Shown piece after piece: positions 19,100 to 28,566 of a stretch of 64,000 bases of DNA. This stretch comes from Hyphomicrobiales bacterium (GTDB lineage: Bacteria; Pseudomonadota; Alphaproteobacteria; Rhizobiales; OSC116). Where the stretch lies: contig NVUH01000016.1 in assembly GCA_002401855.1 (NCBI GenBank), positions 1-64,000 on the forward strand. The letters run 5' to 3'. Both the position numbers and the translations under genes were made by a program. How positions within the stretch are numbered: the stretch's first letter is position 1; every line of letters starts with the position of its first letter. Under the pieces are notes generated by a model. It was given only the letters and a program-made list of their open reading frames with translations, did not search any database and was not told where the DNA came from.

Positions 19100-20200
19100 T
19101 TAATCTCCAATTTTCCCAAATTCTATAGCATCAGATAAAGCGGCAGGCCGCCCACATTGATGTTCTAATTTCACAATTCTTTCTTCATCCGCAGCGGTCT
19201 GAATGGCCTGCATCACCTCTAACACATGCAAAGATAACTCGAGCCCCGCACGGTGCGGACGGTCAGAAACAATGGCTTGCGCCATATCCGCCAAACCCAA
19301 AATCCGATAATCTCCATCACCATAAATATGGCTCTGTTCAACCATTTCCCAATCATCCAAACCAGCCGATATTTTTATCTCGCCTTCAAATTTATTCGGG
19401 TCAGCCACCAACATCGAGCCTTTTTGCCCATAAATCTCAATCGGGCTATGTTCATGCTTATGCACGTCAAAACTCTGCGTCATGGTCACCGTTGCCCCAC
19501 TCGCAAACTGCATAATGCCCGAGAAATGCGTATCAATTTTTACCCCAAAACTCTCGCCCTCGCGATCGCCAGATTTTATAGCCCGCTCATTATATGTGGC
19601 CTTAGCCATACCAACCACCGCATCAACAGGCCCTAACATATTAATCAAAGCCGTAATGTAATAAGGCCCCATATCGAGCATCGGTCCACCACCAGCTTGG
19701 TAATAAAAATCAGGGTTCGGATGCCATCTTTCATGGCCGGGGCACATCATAAATGCCGTTCCCGCCACCACATCACCGATAAGACCATCGTCAATCACTT
19801 TACGCGCCGTCTGGTGCGCACCGCCTAAAAATGTATCAGGCGCACAACCCACCCGCAGGCCTTTGGCCTTGGCAGCATTGGCCAACTCAGTGGCCTCAGC
19901 CAAATTCAACGCTAACGGCTTTTCACTATAAACATGCTTGCCAGCAGCAATCACTTGCAAGCCAACTTCCACATGATATTGCGGCGTGGTCAGGTTCAAA
20001 ACAATGTCAATATCATCAGCCGCCAATAACTCAGCCACACTTAAGGCTTTTAATCCATAAGTTTCAGCCTTGGCACTCGCCGCATCCATATTAATATCAG
20101 CCACCGCCACCATTTTAAGCACGTCAAATTGCGGTGCTGCTTTAAAATATGCGTCAGAAATATTGCCGCAACCAATCACACCCACATTAATTATGGTCAT
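19100..20200 (-). CDS. Gfo/Idh/MocA family oxidoreductase
   Basis: GVIGCGNISDAYFK Rossmann, GKHVYSEKPLALNLAEA. Confidence 0.9.
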   Translation of the reverse strand: MTIINVGVIGCGNISDAYFKAAPQFDVLKMVAVADINMDAASAKAETYGLKALSVAELLAADDIDIVLNLTTPQYHVEVGLQVIAAGKHVYSEKPLALNLAEATELANAAKAKGLRVGCAPDTFLGGAHQTARKVIDDGLIGDVVAGTAFMMCPGHERWHPNPDFYYQAGGGPMLDMGPYYITALINMLGPVDAVVGMAKATYNERAIKSGDREGESFGVKIDTHFSGIMQFASGATVTMTQSFDVHKHEHSPIEIYGQKGSMLVADPNKFEGEIKISAGLDDWEMVEQSHIYGDGDYRILGLADMAQAIVSDRPHRAGLELSLHVLEVMQAIQTAADEERIVKLEHQCGRPAALSDAIEFGKIGD

Positions 20201-20295
20201 TAAAACCTCCCAATTTCATTTATTTTCCGCCAATATTAACGTTAAAACAAAACCAAGCAAGCCTTTTGTCGCCAATAATAAAATAAAAAGAAAGG

Positions 20296-20372
20296 TGGTG
20301 ATCTCGACAGGAATTGAACCTGTGACCCCCAGATTAGGAATCTGGTGCTCTATCCGACTGAGCTACGAGACC
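20296..20372 (-). tRNA. tRNA-Arg (anticodon CCT)
   Basis: GGTCTCG...CGAGATC acceptor stem, anticodon stem-loop CCAGA-TTCCTAA-TCTGG, TTCAATTC T-loop, encoded CCA. Confidence 0.95.
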
Positions 20373-20422
20373 AACAGCTCCTATTTAGCAGAGCCCCCGC
20401 CCACAAGCCATTAAAAAGCGCA

Positions 20423-21046
20423 TCAATTCACAAGCTGCGCGACAAGCGCTATATTATTAGCAGGCATTTCAACACACGCCTTAACTTCAAGCCCAAATCC
20501 CAACAGATTATCAATCACATCCTCTATATTTTTATAACCAATCAGCGAGTTTTGCGCCTGCAAATCAGCGTGAAATTTCTCATCACCATCAGATGTCAAA
20601 ACCCCTTCACGCATAAACGGCCCATAAATAAAAATCCGACCATCTTTATGTAGCAAATCCGCCGCCCCACACATAAAATTCACCATGTCAGTTTGCGAAA
20701 TCAGATGCAGCAAATTGACCATCATAATAAAATCCACCCGATCCAATTCATCCACCCAGCCTTTTGCAGCAATATCAACATGCCGCGCCGCCGATATATT
20801 CTCGAGTTTTAAATAGTCCCGCCATGCATCAACACTAGCCCGCCGTTTGGTATCAATATCCGATGGCTGCCAGTTCAAATTAGTAAACTTCTGCGCAAAA
20901 TGGCTAATATGCTGCCCCGTACCACTGGCAATTTCCAACACGTTACCCTCTTTCGGCAAGTATTCGGCCAACACCGCTTCAATCGCATCTCGATTACGCC
21001 CCGCAGCAGGTGCAAACATCTGCCCATCTTCTTCTGTCACTTGCAT
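20423..21046 (-). CDS. DUF938 family SAM-dependent methyltransferase
   Basis: FAPAAGRNRDAIEAVLAEYLP..VLEIASGTGQHISHFA. Confidence 0.88.
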   Translation of the reverse strand: MQVTEEDGQMFAPAAGRNRDAIEAVLAEYLPKEGNVLEIASGTGQHISHFAQKFTNLNWQPSDIDTKRRASVDAWRDYLKLENISAARHVDIAAKGWVDELDRVDFIMMVNLLHLISQTDMVNFMCGAADLLHKDGRIFIYGPFMREGVLTSDGDEKFHADLQAQNSLIGYKNIEDVIDNLLGFGLEVKACVEMPANNIALVAQLVN

Positions 21047-21068
21047 AACTCACTCCCTATTCGCATGT

Positions 21069-21464
21069 CTATTTGGTAACACGCCATAACCAATAAGCCA
21101 ATGCAGGAAAACCAACAATTTCAGCCAAGAATGAAGGCAAAATCGCGGCGCCGAACACAATCTCCATATCCAACCCACTCAACCGAAACAAACCAGCCAA
21201 GCCAACCAATAAACACAGATAAATCAACGTCGAACGAACAGAACCAAGCCGAAAGCCACCCACAAAAAACAGCAGTCCAACCCCAAACCAAACACCGCCC
21301 AAAAACCGAAAATGATTATCCTGAACTCCATAGACTGTGGCATTGGACATTCGCACAAAATCAACAGATGACAACCAACCAAGCGTGGTAATACCACCCA
21401 AGCCAACATTCAACCCCATCATCATTATCACCGCACCAACTAACCATAATACAAATTTTAACAT
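21069..21464 (-). CDS. DUF4345-like membrane protein
   Basis: 131 aa with four TM segments; RFLGGVWFGVGLLFF. Confidence 0.6.
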   Translation of the reverse strand: MLKFVLWLVGAVIMMMGLNVGLGGITTLGWLSSVDFVRMSNATVYGVQDNHFRFLGGVWFGVGLLFFVGGFRLGSVRSTLIYLCLLVGLAGLFRLSGLDMEIVFGAAILPSFLAEIVGFPALAYWLWRVTK

Positions 21465-21568
21465 AATTGTAACACCTTCTAATTAATATAGAGCCTATAT
21501 AGTCATGCAATTTAATTGAGTCAATCAATAATTATACGCGTTACAATTAATGTAAAAAAGAGAATAAT

Positions 21569-22189
21569 ATGCCAAAAAAAATGGGCCGCAAACCACGCAA
21601 CCAAACGCAGATCAACGCCGTGCGTGATAAAATCATCAATCACGCGTTAAAATTATTTCAAGATGAAGGCTATGAGGCCATCTCCATGCGGCGCTTAGCA
21701 AAAGAAGTCGGCTGCGCCCCAATGACCATTTATGCACATTTCGATGGCAAAATTAACATTCTACAACACCTATGGGCAGTCGTGCTTGAAACCGTATTCA
21801 GCCAAATCCACACCAATATCAAAACCAGCAAAAATCCCACAGAGCGCCTCAACACTGCCGCCCAAACCTTCGCCCAATATTGGCTCGAAAACCCCGATCA
21901 TTTCCGCTTGGTATTCATGTCAGCAGGCATCACACGACCAGATGTCGATTCATTCCTTAAAAACAAAGCCACCCTATCACATTTCAAATTTTTCTCAGGC
22001 CTGGTCATGCTGGCTCTTGCCGAAACTCACACGCCCAACAGTGCCGAAGTCAAAGCCAAAACCGATGGCCTCATCAGCGCCCTCATCGGCATTGTGTTTT
22101 GCGCCAACACCATTGCCGATTATCCATGGACCAAACCAGAAGATATGGTCAACCTCATGCTCACCACCCTGTTAACCAGCAAAGCATAA
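21569..22189 (+). CDS. TetR family transcriptional regulator
   Basis: YEAISMRRLAKEVGCAPMTIYAHFDGKINIL HTH. Confidence 0.88.
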   Translation: MPKKMGRKPRNQTQINAVRDKIINHALKLFQDEGYEAISMRRLAKEVGCAPMTIYAHFDGKINILQHLWAVVLETVFSQIHTNIKTSKNPTERLNTAAQTFAQYWLENPDHFRLVFMSAGITRPDVDSFLKNKATLSHFKFFSGLVMLALAETHTPNSAEVKAKTDGLISALIGIVFCANTIADYPWTKPEDMVNLMLTTLLTSKA

Positions 22190-22213
22190 ATCAATCACCT
22201 GACATTTTAACCT

Positions 22214-22241
22214 AAGTTGGTAACCTGTAAATTACCAACTT
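22214..22241. promoter_or_regulatory. 10-bp inverted repeat, putative operator
   Basis: aagttggtaa cctgtaaa ttaccaactt; no T tract follows. Confidence 0.4.
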
Positions 22242-22253
22242 GAGAAATTCAAA

Positions 22254-22380
22254 TTGATCGCGCCACCCCTCAAAACATTTTCAACCAGCCAACAAATTAT
22301 ATTTGACGCCCTAAGCAACCCTTTGCGCCACCGAATTATCTAGCTTTTGACAAAAACCCCACTTAGCTTAAAAACCAAAG
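22254..22380 (+). pseudogene. N-terminal remnant of ArsR-like winged-helix regulator
   Basis: Frame reads LIAPPLKTFSTSQQIIFDALSNPLRHRII*LLTKTPLSLKTKAKS; 'DALSNPLRHRII' is the typical ArsR helix start, interrupted by TAG. Confidence 0.45.
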
Positions 22381-23295
22381 CCAAAAGCTAATGGTAAAAA
22401 GTCCAGCGGCGGTGCTGATCAGCAATACATTGCTCGCTACATTCACACCGCGGTTATAATAAGTGGCAAAAATATAAGTATTCACCCCCGCAGGCATCGA
22501 AGCCAGCAAAATAAATATCCGCGATATATCATGCGGCGCATCCAATATTTTTATCAAAACCAACCACAAAATAAACGGCTGCACCATCAGCTTCATCGTC
22601 GCAAAAACCGTGGCCTGCAACCAAACTGACGATAACTTATACTGCACCAACACCCCGCCAATGCCAAACAGCGCGCATGGCAAAACCGCTCCAGCCAGCA
22701 TTTCTGTGGTCACATCTAAAACACCCGGCATTTCAAAACCCACAATATTACTCAAAAACCCGCATAAAATACCAATCACAATCGGCTGAGTGACAATATT
22801 TTTGGCCGCAATTTTAAACGTACGGCTCAGCGGCTGCGCATCACGGCGCTGCAATTCCATGGTAACCATACCCATCGTATATAATATCGGCGCATGAATA
22901 CCCAATACGGTCAGCATTAAAACCATGCCCTCATCGCCATATGCCCGCTGAATAAGTGGCAAACCAATTAAAAGTCCGTTGATAAAACAGCCACTAAACG
23001 CCACAGCCACTGCTTCACCGGGCCGCCGCTTAAACACCGTACGGGCAATAAAAATACCCGTAAAAAATATAAAAAATGAGGTTAAATAATAGGGCCCCAC
23101 ATATTCAATGCGAAAAGCCTCACTAAATTCCATCGACGATATAGACCGAAACAGCAAAACAGGCGCAGCAATATTATTGACAAACCGCGTCAGCGCATTG
23201 ACCCCCTCAGCAGGAAAATAACCCGCCCGCACCATGCCATAACCAAGTAACATGAGTAAAAAAACTGGCGCAATAACCGAAAATATAAATGACAT
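22363..23295 (-). CDS. AEC family (auxin efflux carrier-type) transporter
   Basis: MSFIFSVIAPVFLLMLLGYGMVRAG...; ten TM pattern. Confidence 0.87.
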   Translation of the reverse strand: MSFIFSVIAPVFLLMLLGYGMVRAGYFPAEGVNALTRFVNNIAAPVLLFRSISSMEFSEAFRIEYVGPYYLTSFFIFFTGIFIARTVFKRRPGEAVAVAFSGCFINGLLIGLPLIQRAYGDEGMVLMLTVLGIHAPILYTMGMVTMELQRRDAQPLSRTFKIAAKNIVTQPIVIGILCGFLSNIVGFEMPGVLDVTTEMLAGAVLPCALFGIGGVLVQYKLSSVWLQATVFATMKLMVQPFILWLVLIKILDAPHDISRIFILLASMPAGVNTYIFATYYNRGVNVASNVLLISTAAGLFTISFWLWFLS

Positions 23296-23394
23296 GGTTT
23301 TTTATAACCTGTTTTTCTAAAATAGATATAACTAATATATCACTATAAATACCAATTCTCACATGGCGCTTGACTGAATTTTATATTAACGATA

Positions 23395-23409
23395 TTTACC
23401 TTAGGTAAA
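23395..23409. promoter_or_regulatory. palindrome upstream of GH1 gene
   Basis: tttacct t aggtaaa, 15 nt before the ATG. Confidence 0.35.
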
Positions 23410-23424
23410 ACCGAGGGAAAAATC

Positions 23425-24738
23425 ATGTTTTCAGTAAAACGCGAAGATTTTGGCAAAGATTTTGTATTTGGTGCCGCCACCGCCGCCTATCAAATCGAAG
23501 GCGGACAAACAGATGGCCGCGGCCCTTCTATTTGGGATAGTTTTTCTCGCACCCCCGGCAATACACATAATTTCGAATCAGGCGTACAAGCTTGCGATCA
23601 TTATAACCTCTGGCCACAAGACCTTGATCTCATTCAAGATGCAGGCTTTGATGCCTATCGCTTTTCTCTATCTTGGCCACGCCTAATCCCCGAAGGAACA
23701 GGCGCCACAAACCAAAAAGGCCTCGATTATTACGACCGCCTCATCGATGGCATGCTAGAGCGCAACATCAAACCTTTCGCCACGCTCTACCATTGGGATC
23801 TACCATCCCCCTTGCAAGACAAAGGCGGCTGGATGAACCGAGACATAGCCAGCTGGTTTGCCGATTACGCAAGCTTAGTGCAACAAAAATACGGCGACCG
23901 CATTGAGACCACCGCCACCATAAATGAGCCATGGTGCGTGTCATTCCTATCACATTTCCTCGGCGCACATGCCCCAGGTTATAAAGACATCCGCGCCACT
24001 GCCCGCGCCATGCATCATGTGCTTTTTGCCCATGGCAAAGCGGTCGAAGCCATCCGTGCCGAAGGCGGCGATAATCTTGGCATAGTGCTAAATTTCGAAT
24101 GGGATATGCCCGCCACAGATAGCGCCAACGACAAAAAAGCCGCCCACATTGCCGATGGCATTTTCAACCGCTGGTTCTTAGACGGCGTATTCAAAGGCCA
24201 ATATCCCGATGATATGCTAGAAGCTTTCGGCGACAATATGCCCAAAGGTTTTGATGCTGACATGCAAACCGTCTCCACCCCACTAGATTGGCTCGGCGTA
24301 AATTATTACACAAGACGCGTAGTAGAATATGATGCCAACCTCCCCATATTCCCCGTAAAACCAGTAGAAGGCGGACTAGAAACCACCGAAATGGGCTGGG
24401 AAATCTTCCCCAAAGGCCTAGAAAACATCCTCACCCGCATCTCAGACGACTACACAAAAATCCCCATGTATGTAACCGAAAACGGCATGGCCGAAGTTGA
24501 AGGCATGGACGACCCAAGACGCGTTCAATATTACAACGACCACCTACAAGCCGTACTAGACGCCAAAGCCAAAGGCGCCAACATGCAAGGTTACTTCGCA
24601 TGGTCATTGCTAGATAATTACGAATGGGCAGAAGGCTATAACAAACGCTTCGGCCTAGTGCATGTTGACTACGAAACCCAAAAACGCACCCCAAAAGCCA
24701 GCTACAGAGCATTCCAAGGCTTGTTACATAACACCTGA
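23425..24738 (+). CDS. GH1 family beta-glucosidase
   Basis: FVFGAATAAYQIEGG, TINEPW, YVTENGMAE, WSLLDNYEWAEGYNKRFGLVHVDYETQKRTPKASY. Confidence 0.95.
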   Translation: MFSVKREDFGKDFVFGAATAAYQIEGGQTDGRGPSIWDSFSRTPGNTHNFESGVQACDHYNLWPQDLDLIQDAGFDAYRFSLSWPRLIPEGTGATNQKGLDYYDRLIDGMLERNIKPFATLYHWDLPSPLQDKGGWMNRDIASWFADYASLVQQKYGDRIETTATINEPWCVSFLSHFLGAHAPGYKDIRATARAMHHVLFAHGKAVEAIRAEGGDNLGIVLNFEWDMPATDSANDKKAAHIADGIFNRWFLDGVFKGQYPDDMLEAFGDNMPKGFDADMQTVSTPLDWLGVNYYTRRVVEYDANLPIFPVKPVEGGLETTEMGWEIFPKGLENILTRISDDYTKIPMYVTENGMAEVEGMDDPRRVQYYNDHLQAVLDAKAKGANMQGYFAWSLLDNYEWAEGYNKRFGLVHVDYETQKRTPKASYRAFQGLLHNT

Positions 24739-24756
24739 ATATGTAATGCATTTCAA

Positions 24757-24971
24757 TGGCACACCGAAACTCAGAATATCGTCAACCTCTCGCCACCTCA
24801 GCTTAATGATGATAGATTGGGTGGTGAACCAGCACACGACCAGCGGCTGAGTGGCTTAGCAAGCACGCGGAGGCAAGCACCCGCGCCGTGAGCGGAGCGA
24901 GGAAGTGCTCTTGGGGTGCAGGGGCCACTAGCCCACCGAAAGGTGGGCGTAAAAATGCAGACTTCCAGAGC
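24757..24971 (-). repeat. Family A repeat, copy 5 (truncated, chimeric)
   Basis: gattgggtggtgaa...cagcggctgagtggcttagc joined to caggggccactagcccaccgaaaggtgggcgtaaaaatgcagacttccagagc. Confidence 0.8.
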
Positions 24972-25056
24972 ATTAAAAATAGCAATCATCACACCCAAGC
25001 CACCAAAACCAAAACAGCACCTTTTTACCTGTACGTCACTATATTGAGTTTTATTT

Positions 25057-25689
25057 TTATTTTGAATTGCCGTCATCCTCATCAAAATATCTGATCACCC
25101 GCGCAGGACTACCAACCGCCACACACCGCGCAGGTATGTCTTTAGTCACCACACTACCAGCACCAATAGTCGTACCATCGCCAATTGTCACACCACCCAT
25201 AATAATCGCACCCCCACCTATCCAACATTTCTCGCCAACAACAATCGGTTTTGATATGTTCATACCAATATCACTCGCATCATTCTCGCCCATAAAATAC
25301 CCAATCAACCGCTCCGATATACGCTCATCAGGGTGTGCAGGGTGGCTAGTGGCCAAAAACTGCACATGCGGGCCAACAAGCGTCATATCACCAATGTTAA
25401 TTTTATTGCCATCTAAAAATGTGCACCCCATATTAATAAACCCACTGCCCAAATGCACATGGCAGCCATAATCAATATAAAATGGTTCAACAATTTTTAC
25501 ATTCTCACCACCCGAACCAAATATTTTACCCAAAGCCACTTGCCGCGCCGCTTCATCTTCTTCTGGTATCACCTGATAGGCCTTCATATTGGCACGTCCT
25601 TGCGCCGCCAATGCCATTATTTCGGCATCCAAACCAAAATAAGGTTCAGCCGCTAACATTTTCTCATATTCGGTTGGCTTTTTGGTCAT
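25057..25689 (-). CDS. sugar O-acetyltransferase (maltose/galactoside acetyltransferase-like, left-handed beta-helix)
   Basis: TEYEKMLAAEPYFGLDAEI; PIVVGEKCWIGGGAIIMGGVTIGDGTTIGAGSVVTKDIPA. Confidence 0.92.
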   Translation of the reverse strand: MTKKPTEYEKMLAAEPYFGLDAEIMALAAQGRANMKAYQVIPEEDEAARQVALGKIFGSGGENVKIVEPFYIDYGCHVHLGSGFINMGCTFLDGNKINIGDMTLVGPHVQFLATSHPAHPDERISERLIGYFMGENDASDIGMNISKPIVVGEKCWIGGGAIIMGGVTIGDGTTIGAGSVVTKDIPARCVAVGSPARVIRYFDEDDGNSK

Positions 25690-25752
25690 TTACTTTTCTC
25701 CCCACTCAAGTAAACTTATATAAGTTCAAAATATAAACAACGAAAAACCTTC

Positions 25753-26571
25753 ATGAATCCAGCACCAAAATCAAAAGCCTACCGCAACATACTCGCCTCT
25801 GGCCTCTATCTTCTGGCAGGCGGCCATGCCTATGCCAGTTGCAACCTGACCCAAGGCGGCAACGATAAAATCATCCAAGTGGTCGATGGCGATACGGTAA
25901 TTCTTTCCTCAGGCAAACAAGTCCGCATGGTCGGCACCCAAGCGCCAAAATTAGCCCTCAACCGCAAAAATTTCATCGATTGGCCATTGGCTGATACAGC
26001 CAAAACCGAACTAGAAAACATCTCTTTAGGCAAACAAGTCACCCTAAAATACGGCGGTCTAAAAATAGATCGTCACCACCGCATTCTAGCTCACCTATTC
26101 ATTAAAGATGAAAACGGCCAAGACATTTGGTTACAAGAATATATGCTAGAACAAGGCCTCGCTCGCACTTATAGCTTTAAAGACAACCGCTCCTGCATCA
26201 CCGAATTACTCGCTGCCGAAACTTCAGCACGCGTTACAAATAAAAACATTTGGGCGCATGAATATTACAACATTATCAATGCCACCGACCTTAAAACCCT
26301 CGCCCAAAAGCATGGCACTTACCAATTAATCGAAGGCAAATTACTCAAATTCGAATATAGGTATGGCCAATTATATTTTAATTTCGGCCAGAATTACCGC
26401 ACAGATTTTACTATCAATGTACCCAAACGTCACCGCATGGCCTTCGCTCAGTCAAACCTAGATTTCAAAAATATGATCGGCAAGGCCATCCGCGTCCGTG
26501 GCTGGTTAGAAAAAAGGGGCGGCCCCATGATAGAAGCCACCCACCCCGAACAATTAGAATTTCTTGATTAA
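25753..26571 (+). CDS. thermonuclease (SNase-like) family protein
   Basis: IIQVVDGDTVILSSGKQVRMVGTQAPKL...EYMLEQGLARTYSF. Confidence 0.8.
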   Translation: MNPAPKSKAYRNILASGLYLLAGGHAYASCNLTQGGNDKIIQVVDGDTVILSSGKQVRMVGTQAPKLALNRKNFIDWPLADTAKTELENISLGKQVTLKYGGLKIDRHHRILAHLFIKDENGQDIWLQEYMLEQGLARTYSFKDNRSCITELLAAETSARVTNKNIWAHEYYNIINATDLKTLAQKHGTYQLIEGKLLKFEYRYGQLYFNFGQNYRTDFTINVPKRHRMAFAQSNLDFKNMIGKAIRVRGWLEKRGGPMIEATHPEQLEFLD

Positions 26572-27530
26572 AAACTCGTATCGATTTTATGCGCATTAAA
26601 AGTAGTTTTTAAAGCCTCCGCCAACGGCGTGTATGGCACATCACCCAATAAGGCTTCAAGCTTATCTTGGTTCAAGCTTTGCGCCACATTAGCCATAAAC
26701 CGCAACTCCAACATTTCACGAAACGCCTTATTAAATATGCCAATAATACGAATCACACCCCACGGAAATTTACCAATTTTAAGCTTCTTGCCCGCAGCCT
26801 GCCCCACCGCATCAACCATTTCCATACCCGTTAAATCATGCCCTGCGCTATGAAAAACTTCAAACAAATCAAGATCTTTACGTTTTTCAAGCAATGCCGC
26901 ACCAATCCTGCCCAAATCAGGCAAATAAGCCCAAGTATGTTTTTTATCTTCGACGCCCGATAACCAAATTTTACCCTTAGGCACATTGTCCAACACTAGA
27001 TATTTAAAAAAGCTGCTGTCACTCGACCCTGGCCCCCAATAATCTCCCGCCCGCAACACAATAATTTGCACACCTTGAGTTTGAGCAAAATGTGCCATGC
27101 CCTGTTCTAATTGCTTACGAAACCCACCCTTTTTGGTAATCGGGTTTTGCGCCGATTGCTCGTCATATACCGGCCCATCATCAGGCGAGAAATTATAAAT
27201 ATTACCCGCAAATAATATCGTTGCATTCAGTTTCTTGGCCGTCAACATCACATTATTGGTAATTTTAGGCATCAATTCCGCCCATTTGTCATAAGGCATA
27301 TTAATGCCATGCACAATCGCCTCACAACCTTTACCAGCCGCCAATAAATCATCCATATTCATCGCGTCACCTTTAAACAAAGTCACATCCGCATTTTTCA
27401 ACATGGAATCATGCTTAAATTTATTTAGATCGCGTAATAATAAATGCAAATGCCATCCATTATCTAACAATGCCTGTGCTTGCGCCCTACCAAAATTCCC
27501 AGTCACGCCCAATATCAATGCTTTTTTCAT
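26568..27530 (-). CDS. NAD(P)-binding/NAD-dependent epimerase family protein
   Basis: MKKALILGVTGNFGRAQAQALL Rossmann motif; start chosen at internal Met. Confidence 0.8.
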   Translation of the reverse strand: MKKALILGVTGNFGRAQAQALLDNGWHLHLLLRDLNKFKHDSMLKNADVTLFKGDAMNMDDLLAAGKGCEAIVHGINMPYDKWAELMPKITNNVMLTAKKLNATILFAGNIYNFSPDDGPVYDEQSAQNPITKKGGFRKQLEQGMAHFAQTQGVQIIVLRAGDYWGPGSSDSSFFKYLVLDNVPKGKIWLSGVEDKKHTWAYLPDLGRIGAALLEKRKDLDLFEVFHSAGHDLTGMEMVDAVGQAAGKKLKIGKFPWGVIRIIGIFNKAFREMLELRFMANVAQSLNQDKLEALLGDVPYTPLAEALKTTFNAHKIDTSF

Positions 27531-27639
27531 GATTAAATCCTTCAAATTGTAGATGAGCTATATTTAATCCAAACAAAAACTTATAATAAGCTACAAATTA
27601 TGTTAGCTAGATATACATAAATGAATACGAGGCAAAATC

Positions 27640-28545
27640 ATGCGAGACATAGATTGGAATCTATTAAACAGCTTTTTAGCCGTCGCCAATATGGGCAGCC
27701 TGTCCAAAGCCGCAGCTCAATTGGGCAGCACTCAACCAACCATTGGCCGCCACATCGAACAGCTCGAAACCCACCTCAAAATCCGCTTGTTTGACCGCAC
27801 TCAAAAAGGTTATAAAATCACCGAACTGGGCATGCAGCTTGCAGAACAAGCCAAAAGCATGAAACAATTTGCCGACAATATCAGCCTCATTGCGGCAGGC
27901 AAATCCCAGCAAGTGGCAGGCACAGTGCGCATCACTGCCTCCGAAATGGTGGCGGTCAATCATCTGCCCAAAGCCATCCGCCAAATCCGCAACCTTCACC
28001 CCGAAATAGATTTTGAAATCGTCGCCAATAACCGCACCGATAACCTACTCGAGCGCGAGGCAGACATTGCCATCCGCATGTATCAACCCAATCAAGACGA
28101 TTTAATCTGCCGCAAGGTCAATGATTTAGCAATGGGCATTTATGTCAGCCAAAATTACCCGCGTTTTGATGAATTGATGGCATTAACCCCCACTGATATA
28201 AACAAATTCCTATCCCATGATTTTATCGGTTATGACCGTGACACAATGATCATTGATGGTTTTAAACAATTGGGCATTAAGCTTAACGGCAAAGACATTG
28301 GCAAAGATCATTTCAACATCAGGTCAGATTCGCAAGAAGTGAACTGGCACGCCCTTAAAGCAGGCCTTGGCATAGGCTTTCAGGTGGTTAGCCTGTGCCA
28401 AACTCACGCCGATTTACATCCCCTTTTTACCAATTATGACCTTGGCACCATGCCCATTTGGATCACCGCCCACCGCGAGGTCAAAACATCCCGCCGAATT
28501 AGGCTTGTTTACGATCAGCTTTGCGACTATTTTAGCAAAATATAG
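27640..28545 (+). CDS. LysR family transcriptional regulator
   Basis: DWNLLNSFLAVANMGSLSKAAAQLGSTQPTIGRHIEQLE. Confidence 0.93.
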   Translation: MRDIDWNLLNSFLAVANMGSLSKAAAQLGSTQPTIGRHIEQLETHLKIRLFDRTQKGYKITELGMQLAEQAKSMKQFADNISLIAAGKSQQVAGTVRITASEMVAVNHLPKAIRQIRNLHPEIDFEIVANNRTDNLLEREADIAIRMYQPNQDDLICRKVNDLAMGIYVSQNYPRFDELMALTPTDINKFLSHDFIGYDRDTMIIDGFKQLGIKLNGKDIGKDHFNIRSDSQEVNWHALKAGLGIGFQVVSLCQTHADLHPLFTNYDLGTMPIWITAHREVKTSRRIRLVYDQLCDYFSKI

Positions 28546-28566
28546 TTTGGTAATTGGGGCACAAGA

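Noticed and set aside
22214-22241. Inverted repeat as intrinsic terminator of the TetR gene
   Set aside because: No T-rich tract follows either arm; operator-like arrangement is more consistent.
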